Assembly (NCBI GenBank): GCA_934122385.1
Contig: CAKOWP010000026.1
Span: 1-17,727, forward strand
From: an uncultured Clostridia bacterium
GTDB lineage: Bacteria > Bacillota > Clostridia > TANB77 > CAG-508
Length of the DNA stretch: 17,727 nucleotides
Reading direction: 5' to 3'
Part shown: positions 7,646 to 14,553 of the stretch, one piece after another
How positions within the stretch are numbered: the first letter of the stretch is position 1
How the letters are laid out: every line of letters begins with the position of its first letter
The notes under the pieces: model-generated
The model's database searches: none
What the model was told of the DNA's origin: nothing
What the model saw: only the letters and a program-made list of their open reading frames with translations
Position numbers and translations under genes: made by a program

Positions 7646-7666
7646 ATATGAACAATTATTCACATA
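7646..7666 (+). promoter_or_regulatory. ArsR/SmtB-family operator
   Basis: TGAACAATTATTCA at 7649-7662 is a 14-bp inverted repeat with one mismatched pair. It is flanked by ATA and CATA and covers the expected transcription start. The TGAA-N6-TTCA core is the type bound by SmtB/CadC-like metal sensors. The repressor gene starts 25 bp further on. Confidence 0.7.
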
Positions 7667-7690
7667 ATCAAATGAAAAGAGGATAAAAAT

Positions 7691-8044
7691 ATGGAAGAAA
7701 ATTTTACAGAGTGCAACATATTGCACGAAGAAACAATAAAAAAAGTAAAACAAAAAATGCCAGAAGATGGCTTTATATACGACTTAGCGGAATTATTTAA
7801 AGTATTTGCAGATTCAACAAGAATGAAAATAATATATGCCTTGCTAGAAGAAGAACTATGTGTGTGTGACATAGCAAATATAGTCGGAACAACACAATCA
7901 GCAATATCACATCAATTAAGATTACTAAAACAGTCAAAATTAGTAAAATTCAGAAGAGAGGGGAAAACAATATTTTACAGTTTAGACGATGAACACATCG
8001 AACAAATTGTAAAGAAAGGAAGTGAACACATTGAAGAGTTATAA
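7691..8044 (+). CDS. cadC: ArsR/SmtB-family metal-sensing repressor (CadC-like)
   Basis: This 117-residue winged-helix repressor should release DNA when it binds metal. The recognition region is T-T-Q-S-A-I-S-H-Q-L-R-L-L-K (67-80), followed by the wing (F-R-R-E-G-K-T-I-F-Y-S-L). Two metal sites can be read. The thiolate site is E-L-C-V-C-D with C57 and C59, possibly completed by C8 near the N-terminus. The alpha-5 site D100-x-H102-(10)-H113-x-x-E116 has exactly the CadC/SmtB spacing. Having both is typical of CadC-type Cd/Pb/Zn sensors rather than arsenic sensors. The ribosome site AAGAGGA lies 7 bases before ATG 7691. The 3' end overlaps the ATPase gene, so the two are cotranscribed and probably translationally coupled. 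The actual inducing metal is an inference. Confidence 0.9.
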   Translation: MEENFTECNILHEETIKKVKQKMPEDGFIYDLAELFKVFADSTRMKIIYALLEEELCVCDIANIVGTTQSAISHQLRLLKQSKLVKFRREGKTIFYSLDDEHIEQIVKKGSEHIEEL

Positions 8045-10151
8045 ATATACATTAGAGGGGCTAGACTGCGCAGCATGTGCAAAAAAAGTAGAGGACGAAA
8101 TAGCAAACACAGAAGGATATGAGGATGTAGTTGTTAATTTTTCAACATTAAAATTAACATTTAAAACAGACAAACCAAGTCCAAAAAAGGAAATAACAAA
8201 ATTAGTTCAAAAATTAGAACCAGATGTTGAAGTATTAGAAGAAGGAGAAAAGAGTCAAGAAAAAGAAGAACACAATGAACTAGATATTGTAAGGATAATA
8301 GTAGGACTTATAATATATGCAATAGCTTTAATAGTAAGCAAATCAACACTTATAACAAATATATTAACAATAATAGCATTTGTTATATTGTTATACAAAA
8401 CAGCAAAAAAAGGATTTAAACAATTATTCAAAAACAAAGTATTAGACGAAAATATGCTAATTGTAGTATCAGCAATAGGAGCATATTTAGTTGGAAAAAA
8501 TTCAGAAGGACTAATGGTAATTACACTATATGAAATAGGGAAAATTTTAGAATCAAAAGCTGTTAATAAAACAAGAAAATCAATATCAGATTTAATGAAT
8601 ATAAAACCAGAATATGCAAATTTAAAACAAGGTGAAGAATGGAAACAAGTAACACCAGACGAAGTTAAAATTGGTGATGTTATTCTTGTAAAAACAGGAG
8701 AAAAAATACCACTAGACGGTATTGTAATAAAAGGAAATTCTCAAATTGACAATTCGGCATTAACAGGTGAAAGCAAACTTATAGAAGTAGCAGAAAATAG
8801 CAAAGTTCTATCAGGAAGCATAAACACAAATGGATTAATAGAAGTAAAGGTTGAGAAAACATATGAAAACAGTACAGTAAGTCAAATATTAAACTTAGTT
8901 GAAAATGCAACAGACAAAAAAGCAAAAACAGAGACATTTGTATCAAAAGCAGCAAAAATCTACACACCAGTTGTAATGGAGCTTGCATTATTAGTAGCAA
9001 TATTTATGCCACTAATTATAGCAGGAGTAACATACAAAGAAAGTATTTATAAAGCATTAATATTCTTAGTAATTTCATGCCCATGCTCAATAGCGATATC
9101 AGTTCCATTAAGTTATTTTTCAGGAATAGGCAAAGCATCTAAAAAAGGAATATTGATTAAAGGTAGTGACTATCTAGATGGAATAAAAGATATCAAAGAA
9201 ATTATATTTGATAAAACAGGAACAATTACAACAGGAAATTTTGCAGTGTCAGAAATACAAGCAATTGATGCAAACTACACTAAACAAGATGTTTTAAAAT
9301 ATTTTGCAATGGGCGAAAAAAATTCAAATCATCCAATAGCAAAATCAATATTAAAAAAATATTTGAAATTAGTTAGCAAAGATGACAATGAAATTTTAAA
9401 CGAAAATAAAAATGAGAATGAACAAGAAAATTTAAAAATAGAGAATGTTGAAAATTTTGAAGAAGTTTCAGGAAAAGGAATTCAATATCAATATGAAGGA
9501 AAAACAATAAAAATAGGAAATGCAGAATTCACAAGTGCAGACAAAGAAAATACTGTTGGAACAGTTCTATACCTAAATATAGACGAAAATGTTGTTGGAA
9601 AAATAGTTCTAACAGATGAAATAAAACCATCAACAAAAGAAACAATGGAAAAACTTCATAAATTAGGAATAAACACTAAAATGTTCACAGGTGACAAAAA
9701 AGAAATTGCAGAAAAAATTGCAAAAGAAGTTGGCATAAAAGCAGTAAAATCAGAAATGTTACCACAAGATAAATACAATGAATTAGATACAATAATCGCA
9801 AAAAGAGATGAACACCAAAAAGTTGCATTTGTTGGTGATGGAATAAATGATAGCCCAGTACTAGCAAGAGCAGATGTTGGGATTTCAATGGGTGGAATTG
9901 GTTCGAGTTCAGCAATAGAAGCTTCTGATGTTGTAATAATGACAGATGAACTTTCTAAAATTGTTGATGCAATTGAGGTTTCTAAAAAGACAAATAAAAT
10001 TATTAAACAAAATTTAATTTTTTCAATAGGTGTTAAAATATTGACTTTAGTTTTAAGCTTATTAGGAGTTGCCGATATGTGGCAAGCAGTTTTTGCTGAT
10101 GTTGGTGTTACTTTGATTACGATATTTAATACACTTAGAATTTTAAAATAA
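8031..10151 (+). CDS. cadA: P1B-type Zn/Cd/Pb-exporting ATPase
   Basis: This membrane pump exports divalent heavy metals using ATP. With the start chosen here it has 706 residues. The N-terminal HMA domain carries G-L-D-C-A-A-C (C13, C16). Hydrophobic helices flank the actuator domain with its T-G-E-S motif. The transport motif is C350-P-C352, followed by D394-K-T-G-T (phosphorylated Asp), H434-P, and G-D-G-I-N-D (602-607). D690-V-G in the last helix is the aspartate that marks the Zn/Cd/Pb subgroup (ZntA/CadA) rather than copper pumps. The nucleotide domain has an Asn/Glu-rich insertion at about 450-470. Start: AGGAAGTG at 8017-8024 is nearly the full anti-SD complement and sits 6 bases before TTG 8031. 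GTG 8022 falls inside that site, so I reject it. The gene overlaps the repressor gene by 14 bases. Confidence 0.95.
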   Translation: MKSYKYTLEGLDCAACAKKVEDEIANTEGYEDVVVNFSTLKLTFKTDKPSPKKEITKLVQKLEPDVEVLEEGEKSQEKEEHNELDIVRIIVGLIIYAIALIVSKSTLITNILTIIAFVILLYKTAKKGFKQLFKNKVLDENMLIVVSAIGAYLVGKNSEGLMVITLYEIGKILESKAVNKTRKSISDLMNIKPEYANLKQGEEWKQVTPDEVKIGDVILVKTGEKIPLDGIVIKGNSQIDNSALTGESKLIEVAENSKVLSGSINTNGLIEVKVEKTYENSTVSQILNLVENATDKKAKTETFVSKAAKIYTPVVMELALLVAIFMPLIIAGVTYKESIYKALIFLVISCPCSIAISVPLSYFSGIGKASKKGILIKGSDYLDGIKDIKEIIFDKTGTITTGNFAVSEIQAIDANYTKQDVLKYFAMGEKNSNHPIAKSILKKYLKLVSKDDNEILNENKNENEQENLKIENVENFEEVSGKGIQYQYEGKTIKIGNAEFTSADKENTVGTVLYLNIDENVVGKIVLTDEIKPSTKETMEKLHKLGINTKMFTGDKKEIAEKIAKEVGIKAVKSEMLPQDKYNELDTIIAKRDEHQKVAFVGDGINDSPVLARADVGISMGGIGSSSAIEASDVVIMTDELSKIVDAIEVSKKTNKIIKQNLIFSIGVKILTLVLSLLGVADMWQAVFADVGVTLITIFNTLRILK

Positions 10152-10215
10152 GAAAAAAAGCAAGTTTAACATAACACAGAAATTTATTGATGCTTGTTTA
10201 ATTGCATAATCAAAA

Positions 10216-10242
10216 GGGGCAGGAAAATATCCTGCTCTTTTT
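10216..10242 (+). terminator. Terminator of the metal-efflux operon
   Basis: GGGCAGG and CCTGCTC pair around a 7-nt loop and are followed by TTTTT, about 65 bases after the ATPase stop codon. Confidence 0.85.
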
Positions 10243-10253
10243 CAATAATGAAA

Positions 10254-10327
10254 TATATTCAAAATATCATTCACAGGTATTTTAAGAATTTATATTCAAA
10301 ATATTATTCACAGGTATTTCAAGGATT
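10254..10327. repeat. Tandem duplication of a 37-bp unit
   Basis: Two adjacent copies (10254-10290 and 10291-10327) begin TATATTCAAAATAT and contain ATTCACAGGTATTT. They match at 34 of 37 positions with no spacer. They lie in the 346-bp gap between the ATPase and the GH18 gene. The rest of the gap holds the operon terminator and a possible promoter. No role is evident. Confidence 0.85.
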
Positions 10328-10363
10328 TTCCCTACTGAACTGTAACTTTTGTTTGTCATAAAT

Positions 10364-10393
10364 TTGAAAAATTATAAAAAATCTCTTTTATAA
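10364..10393 (+). promoter_or_regulatory. Possible promoter for the GH18-sigH unit
   Basis: TTGAAA at 10364-10369 and TTATAA at 10388-10393 are 18 bp apart. Another AT-rich candidate (TATAGTATAAC) follows at about 10409-10419. The match is modest and the true start is uncertain. Confidence 0.35.
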
Positions 10394-10497
10394 CTTAAAA
10401 ACTTATGATATAGTATAACTGTAAAATAAATATGCAAAAGGAAAAGGTTGGAAAAATTTAATTATTTTTCAATTTTAAGGAAGGAATGAGATAAAAA

Positions 10498-12189
10498 ATG
10501 AAACAAAGAATGACAAAAGAACAAATAGAAAAAAAGAAAAAAAGAATAATAAAAACATTTATAACAATAATAGTAATAATATTAGTAGGAATCATAGCCT
10601 ATAACATAAATAATCACATAATACTAGACAAAAACAAAAATATCAACTTAGTAATAAACAACAAAAATGTAACATCAAACTTAAAGAAAGAAATCATAAT
10701 AGAAAATGACAACATATACATATCAAAACAAGATTTAGGAAACTTTTTTGATAAATACATATATGAAGACAAAGAAAATGATAATATAGTAACAACATAC
10801 AATAATAAAATAGCAACAATAAGCTTAGAAGAAAACCAAATGAATATAAATGGTTCAAATAAAAATACATATGCACATGCGGAAAACAGAGATGGTACAA
10901 TATATATTCCAATAACAGAATTAGAAGATGTATATGGAATAGAAATTAAATATATAGAAAATTCAAAAGTATTAACAATAGATTCTACATCAAAAGAACA
11001 AAAAAAAGCGATAATAACAAAAGATGTAGCAGTAAAATCTTCAACAAAATTTATCGCAAAAACAGTAGACAGAGTAAAAAAAGGAAGTTATGTAATAGTT
11101 GTTTCAGAAGATAAAGGATATGCAAAAATAAGAACTGAAAATGGAAAAGTTGGTTTTGTAAAATCTAACAAAATAGCAAATACAGTAGTAGTTAGAGAAG
11201 AAATGCAAGAATCAAAACAAATAGATGGAAAAGTAAATTTAGTTTGGGACTATTATTCAGAAGTAGCAACAGCTCCAGATAGAACAGGGGTTACAATGGA
11301 TGGCGTAAATGTTGTATCACCAGCATTCTTCCACTTAAATTCAAAAGGAGAACTAACTGAAAATATAGGACAAGCAGGTCAAGAATATATAGAATGGGCA
11401 CATTCAAATGGATATAAAGTATGGCCAATGGTTCAAAATGCAGGAAATGGAATGATAAATGTTACTTCAGATATAATGAATGACTACAATAAAAGACAAG
11501 AATTAATAAATGAAATAGTAGTCGCTTGTGTTAGATATAAATTAGATGGTATAAATATAGACTTTGAAAATATGAAACAAGAAGACAAAGATATGTATTC
11601 TAGATTTATAATAGAATTAACACCTAGATTAAAAGATATGGGACTTGTAGTATCTGTTGATGTTACTGCACCAGATGGCTCTGAAACATGGTCAATGTGT
11701 TTTGATAGAAATGTAATTGGAGATGTTGCGGATTATATAATATTTATGGCATATGACCAATATGGAACATCAAGTAATAAATCAGGAACAACAGCAGGAT
11801 ATGACTGGGTAAATGTAAGCTTAAACAAATTTTTAAAAACAGAAGAAATAAAAAGTGATAAAATTATTTTAGCCATTCCACTATACACAAGATTATGGAC
11901 AGAAGACAGTTCAGGAAAAGTAGTAAAACAAACTACAGTATCATTAAAAAATATGTATAATGTAATTCCTAATGGAGTAGAAAAACAATGGGACGATAAC
12001 TTAAAACAATACTATGTAGAATACCAGGATGGTCAATATACAAAGAAAATTTGGATAGAAGACGAAAAATCATTAACAGAAAAAATAAGCTTAATCAAAA
12101 ATAATAATTTAGCTGGAGTTGCCTCTTGGGAAAAAGGTATGGAAACAGATAATTTTTGGACATTTTTAAAAGAAAGTCTTGACTTTTAA
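10498..12189 (+). CDS. Membrane-anchored family 18 glycoside hydrolase with SH3-like domain (spore-lytic type)
   Basis: The 563-residue protein has a Lys-rich N-terminus, one transmembrane anchor (about 17-35), and three extracytoplasmic parts. Residues about 45-165 are a copper-amine-oxidase-N-like domain (V-I-N-N-K-N-V; D-G-T-I-Y-I-P-I-T-E-L). Residues about 172-232 are an SH3b-like domain (V-K-S-S-T-K-F; V-K-K-G-S-Y-V; Y-A-K-I-R-T-E-N-G-K-V-G-F-V). Residues about 243-560 are a GH18 barrel. The GH18 active site is L-D-G-I-N-I-D-F-E-N with D350, D355 and catalytic acid E357. The Asn where many chitinases have the first inner Asp is common in the bacterial YaaH/SleL branch, which cleaves N-acetylglucosamine-containing peptidoglycan. 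AAGGAAGG precedes ATG 10498. sigH starts within 20 bp downstream, so the two genes are probably cotranscribed, which supports a role in spore or cell-wall remodelling. The exact substrate is unknown. Confidence 0.88.
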   Translation: MKQRMTKEQIEKKKKRIIKTFITIIVIILVGIIAYNINNHIILDKNKNINLVINNKNVTSNLKKEIIIENDNIYISKQDLGNFFDKYIYEDKENDNIVTTYNNKIATISLEENQMNINGSNKNTYAHAENRDGTIYIPITELEDVYGIEIKYIENSKVLTIDSTSKEQKKAIITKDVAVKSSTKFIAKTVDRVKKGSYVIVVSEDKGYAKIRTENGKVGFVKSNKIANTVVVREEMQESKQIDGKVNLVWDYYSEVATAPDRTGVTMDGVNVVSPAFFHLNSKGELTENIGQAGQEYIEWAHSNGYKVWPMVQNAGNGMINVTSDIMNDYNKRQELINEIVVACVRYKLDGINIDFENMKQEDKDMYSRFIIELTPRLKDMGLVVSVDVTAPDGSETWSMCFDRNVIGDVADYIIFMAYDQYGTSSNKSGTTAGYDWVNVSLNKFLKTEEIKSDKIILAIPLYTRLWTEDSSGKVVKQTTVSLKNMYNVIPNGVEKQWDDNLKQYYVEYQDGQYTKKIWIEDEKSLTEKISLIKNNNLAGVASWEKGMETDNFWTFLKESLDF

Positions 12190-12206
12190 GGACTTTAAAA
12201 GATATA

Positions 12207-12878
12207 ATGACTAAAAGTAACAAGCGGAGGTATTTAAGACATATGCAAAATAGTAACATATATTATACAACAGAAAAATATGCAAATTTAACAGACGAAC
12301 AAATAATATCTCAAATAAAAGATGGAGACGAGCAAGCCTTATCATTTTTGCTAGATAAATATAAAGATTTAGTAAACTCAAAAGTCGGAAAATATTTTAT
12401 TATTGGAGCAGAAAGAGAAGATATTATCCAAGAGGGAATGATAGGTCTGTATAAAGCAATAAAAGGGTTTGACCATTGTAAACAAAACACATTTAAAACA
12501 TTTGCAAATTTATGTATAGAAAGACAATTAATAACTGCAATAAAAAGTTCTAACAGACAAAAGCATATGCCACTTAATTCATATTTGTCATTAAATACAT
12601 CAGCATACGAAAACGACGAAGATGGTACAGAACTGATAGAAACTTTTGAAGTAGATACAATAGAAGATCCGCTAGAAACAATAATGAAACAAGAATCATT
12701 TGACGAAATACAAAACGCTGTACATAAGTCTTTAAGCAAATTTGAAGGACAAGTTTTAGAAAGATATATGCAAGGTGAAAGTTATGAAGTTATTGCTAAA
12801 AGACTTGATACACCAGTAAAATCAGTTGATAATGCAATACAAAGAATTAGAAAAAAAGCAATAAAAAATTTATTTTAA
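12207..12878 (+). CDS. sigH: RNA polymerase sigma-H factor (early sporulation)
   Basis: Sigma-H directs transcription at the onset of sporulation in Firmicutes. The product is up to 223 residues, similar to known SigH. Region 2 reads E-R-E-D-I-I-Q-E-G-M-I-G-L-Y-K-A-I, then F-A-N-L-C-I-E-R-Q-L-I-T-A-I-K and R-Q-K-H-M-P-L-N-S-Y, a block highly specific to SigH. Region 4 ends with the helix-turn-helix Y-E-V-I-A-K-R-L-D-T-P-V-K-S-V-D-N-A-I-Q-R-I-R-K-K. The start is uncertain. ATG 12207 has only a poor ribosome site. ATG 12243, in frame and 12 residues shorter, has GGAGG at 12226-12230, though at a long 12-base spacing. The 12 disputed residues are Lys/Arg-rich and do not resemble SigH. The gene lies directly behind the GH18 gene. 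Confidence 0.95.
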   Translation: MTKSNKRRYLRHMQNSNIYYTTEKYANLTDEQIISQIKDGDEQALSFLLDKYKDLVNSKVGKYFIIGAEREDIIQEGMIGLYKAIKGFDHCKQNTFKTFANLCIERQLITAIKSSNRQKHMPLNSYLSLNTSAYENDEDGTELIETFEVDTIEDPLETIMKQESFDEIQNAVHKSLSKFEGQVLERYMQGESYEVIAKRLDTPVKSVDNAIQRIRKKAIKNLF

Positions 12879-12886
12879 AATTTGAA

Positions 12887-12924
12887 AATGTCCTTTTTGG
12901 AATATTAGTTCCAAATAGGGCATT
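12887..12924 (+). terminator. Hairpin after sigH, possible terminator
   Basis: AATGTCC-TTTTTGGAA pairs with TTCCAAA-TAGGGCATT, giving an almost continuous stem of 14-16 bp around a short loop. No T-run follows (GACTTTAAAA), so it may be a weak terminator or an mRNA 3'-end stabiliser. Confidence 0.5.
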
Positions 12925-12951
12925 GACTTTAAAATTGATATTAATTATTAT
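12923..12951 (+). promoter_or_regulatory. Promoter for tRNA-Thr
   Basis: TTGACT at 12923-12928 and TATTAT at 12946-12951 are 17 bp apart, giving a leader of roughly 55 bases before the mature tRNA. The -35 overlaps the end of the sigH hairpin. Confidence 0.55.
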
Positions 12952-13014
12952 AGTTGTCAGTTTGTTATAAAATGGTTGTCAAAAGCTTATGTGAAAGTTT
13001 GAAACAATCTATAT

Positions 13015-13090
13015 GCTTGCATAGCTCAGTTGGTAGAGTGCGGCCTTGGTAAGGCCGAGGTCGCGAGTTCAATCCTCGCTGTAAGCTCCA
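13015..13090 (+). tRNA. tRNA-Thr (anticodon GGT)
   Basis: All four arms can be drawn: acceptor GCTTGCA/TGTAAGC with one G-T pair, D-arm GCTC/GAGT, anticodon stem CGGCC/GGCCG with loop TTGGTAA, and T-arm GCGAG-TTCAATC-CTCGC. The anticodon GGT at 13048-13050 reads ACC and ACT, so the tRNA carries threonine. The discriminator is T and the CCA end is encoded. It is the natural partner of the thrS T-box in this window. Confidence 0.95.
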
Positions 13091-13119
13091 TAAATAATAT
13101 TATTATATATAAGAAAAAT

Positions 13120-13143
13120 AATGCTCCCAAATATGGGAGCATT
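13120..13143 (-). terminator. Terminator of the small minus-strand gene, probably bidirectional
   Basis: AATGCTCCC and GGGAGCATT form a perfect 9-bp stem with a 6-nt loop. On the minus strand it lies 9 bases beyond the stop codon and is followed by ATTTTTCTT. On the plus strand it ends the tRNA region, with a weaker T-tract. Confidence 0.75.
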
Positions 13144-13151
13144 GATGACTT

Positions 13152-13430
13152 TTAAGAAAGACCGGAATATTTATGTTCAATCAACTTTCTCATCAAAATG
13201 CGGTGATTAAGAGTTAAAAGCACTTGCCTCAAAATAATCAACTTTTTCTTATCACCTAAATTAGTTTGGGATATTCTATATCGAGCAAGATCCCGTAAAG
13301 TTTCTAATTTTTCTAAAGGCATTTTTGAGATGTCAACTGAATCTTTCCTGTAGTAGTTTTCGTAATATTCCATTTTCAAGATGTCAACTAAATCTTTCTT
13401 GGAGTGGTTTTGGTTTTCGTCATATGTCAT
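13152..13430 (-). CDS. Small protein of unknown function with a 17-residue tandem duplication
   Basis: This is the only minus-strand gene I support. It is 92 residues long, charged and without a signal peptide, so probably cytoplasmic. Residues about 3-36 are two tandem 17-residue units sharing K-D-x-V-D-I-x-K-M. The DNA shows the same duplication with a 51-bp period (copies from about 13320 and 13371). The C-terminal half (K-L-E-T-L-R-D-L-A-R-Y-R-I, then K-K-K-L-I-I-L-R-Q-V-L-L-T-L-N-H-R-I) looks helical and could form a coiled coil. Evidence that it is real: AAGGAGG 8 bases before ATG 13430, a good extended -10 promoter upstream, and a terminator right after the stop. It is divergent from the lipoprotein gene. 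I do not recognise a family. Confidence 0.75.
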   Translation of the reverse strand: MTYDENQNHSKKDLVDILKMEYYENYYRKDSVDISKMPLEKLETLRDLARYRISQTNLGDKKKLIILRQVLLTLNHRILMRKLIEHKYSGLS

Positions 13431-13462
13431 ATGTAATTCCTCCTTGGGTAATTGATAATTAA

Positions 13463-13491
13463 ATTATACCACAAAATAAAGAAAAAATCAA
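13463..13491 (-). promoter_or_regulatory. Promoter for the small minus-strand gene
   Basis: Read on the minus strand, TTGATT (13491-13486) and TATAAT (13468-13463) are 17 bp apart, with TGG directly before the -10 (extended -10). Confidence 0.7.
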
Positions 13492-13507
13492 AAAATACTG
13501 AAATTAA

Positions 13508-13536
13508 TTGAAATTTATGTAAGTTTAAAGTATAAT
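13508..13536 (+). promoter_or_regulatory. Promoter for the lipoprotein gene
   Basis: TTGAAA at 13508-13513 and TATAAT at 13531-13536 are 17 bp apart. The leader from about 13543 to the start codon is 75 bases. It contains two TAACAATT copies and short inverted repeats but no riboswitch that I recognise. Confidence 0.75.
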
Positions 13537-13617
13537 ATAGTTAGGTTTTGTAGCTATGCAATAAAAATAGCATGTAACAATTAATACTCATATAACAATT
13601 GTAAGGAGGAATATCTC

Positions 13618-14100
13618 ATGAAAAAACGGTATTATTTATTTTTATTGGTTGTATGTATGACCATAGTACTTTGTTCTTGTGGCGAATCAAGTAATATAGT
13701 AACTCTTGATGACACAAGTGATACAACATCAGAAACAGACGATTCATCCTTGAATTCAATATCAATTTATAGTACAAGAGACGATAAGGAATACCTTAAA
13801 TTCCTTACAACTTTTGATAATACAAACTATAAAATAATTGATATTACAACAGGTATGGATACATATTGCTATGGCGAATCATATATTGTAACATATGGTA
13901 AAAAAGAAGATGATAATGCAAATGAAGCTGTAGCATATAAGTACTACTTATACAAAACACGTAAACAATCAGAATATCAAAGTTTTTATAATTCATTTGA
14001 TTTTGATAAGTATGAGATAGTAGATATTAGTACTAGATTAAGCACTTATATATATGGTGAGTCTTATGTTATCACATACAGAGAAGTGCTTGATAAGTAA
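13618..14100 (+). CDS. Small lipoprotein with two internal repeats
   Basis: The 160-residue product has a basic N-terminus, a hydrophobic core and lipobox L18-C19-S20-C21, so it should be lipidated at C21 and anchored outside the membrane. A Thr/Ser/Asp-rich linker (22-47) follows. The rest is two copies of a module of about 45 residues with a 61-residue period (about 48-94 and 109-155). Matching elements are Y-x-T-R, E-Y-x-x-F-x-x-x-F-D, Y-x-I-x-D-I-x-T and T-Y-x-Y-G-E-S-Y-x-x-T-Y. The module looks like a small alpha/beta unit; I cannot name it. The start ATG 13618 follows AAGGAGG at about 13603-13609. It has its own consensus-like promoter and is divergent from the 92-residue gene. Its richer use of GAT/TAT codons differs from the A-ending style of genes such as queA. 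Confidence 0.85.
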   Translation: MKKRYYLFLLVVCMTIVLCSCGESSNIVTLDDTSDTTSETDDSSLNSISIYSTRDDKEYLKFLTTFDNTNYKIIDITTGMDTYCYGESYIVTYGKKEDDNANEAVAYKYYLYKTRKQSEYQSFYNSFDFDKYEIVDISTRLSTYIYGESYVITYREVLDK

Positions 14101-14116
14101 ACTGATAGGAATGAAG

Positions 14117-14141
14117 GGGATGTCTATTTTATAGGCATCCC
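14117..14141 (+). terminator. Hairpin after the lipoprotein gene
   Basis: GGGATGTCTA and TAGGCATCCC form a 10-bp stem with one G-T pair and a TTTTA loop, 16 bases after the stop. No T-run follows, so terminator function is uncertain. Confidence 0.5.
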
Positions 14142-14232
14142 ACCGTTATGACCTGAAATTATTAAAAATAAAAAAAATTATTAATGTAAAATTTCATTAC
14201 GTAAGGATTAAAAAGAAAAAATCAAAAATCAA

Positions 14233-14261
14233 TTGACTTTTAAACAAAAAGGTATTAAAAT
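14233..14261 (+). promoter_or_regulatory. Promoter of the thrS leader
   Basis: TTGACT at 14233-14238 and TAAAAT at 14256-14261 are 17 bp apart. Transcription would start near 14268, ahead of the T-box structure. Confidence 0.7.
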
Positions 14262-14267
14262 AAAAAT

Positions 14268-14502
14268 ATAATAAGAAAAAAACAAGTAAGAGAAAGGTAA
14301 AATAAAGGTTACTAAAAAGAGAGAACTAGCCGTGGCTGAAAGCAAGTTCAAGAAAACATATTTGAAAAACTAACTCTTCAAGTTTTTGGTGAATAAGCCA
14401 AACGTGTAAGATACGTTATAATCTATTAATTAAGTGAAATTTAGGATGGAACCGTGTAATAAATGCACTCCTATAGATGTAAAAATCTATGGGAGTGTTT
14501 TG
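14268..14502 (+). promoter_or_regulatory. T-box riboswitch (threonine) controlling thrS
   Basis: This leader senses uncharged tRNA-Thr and allows thrS transcription when charging is low. Stem I is closed by AAGAG (14317-14321) with CTCTT (14374-14378). The triplet just before the 3' strand, ACT at 14369-14371 followed by A, is the candidate specifier and is a Thr codon. The T-box motif AGGATGGAACCGTG is at 14443-14456. The antiterminator pairs AGGA (14443-14446) with TCCT (14469-14472) and GTG (14454-14456) with CAC (14466-14468), leaving the standard 7-base bulge TGGAACC. TGGA pairs with the UCCA end of the tRNA. The competing terminator is CACTCCTATAGAT (14466-14478) with ATCTATGGGAGTG (14485-14497), followed by TTTT. 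Confidence 0.93.
14485..14502 (+). terminator. T-box terminator, 3' arm and T-run
   Basis: The 3' arm 14485-14497 pairs with 14466-14478 over 13 bp with one G-T pair, then TTTT. It is mutually exclusive with the antiterminator, because both use 14466-14472. Confidence 0.85.
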
Positions 14503-14553
14503 GCATTAGGATACAAAATTCAATATGGGTGAATATGTCCGATTTGGAACCGA

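Noticed and set aside
8022..8030. GTG 8022 as start of the metal ATPase
   Set aside because: It lies inside AGGAAGTG, the evident Shine-Dalgarno sequence, and has no ribosome site of its own. TTG 8031 is better placed.
10254..10327. Small CRISPR array
   Set aside because: There are only two copies, they are directly adjacent with no spacer, and no cas gene is present.
12311..12739. 142-codon open frame antisense to sigH
   Set aside because: It mirrors the well-supported sigH frame, lacks a ribosome site, and its composition follows from the sigH codons. Other antisense frames over tgt, the WG gene and thrS were dropped for the same reason.
13015..14100. Integrated genomic island at tRNA-Thr
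   Set aside because: There is no integrase, and I could not find a repeat of the tRNA 3' end downstream within the window.
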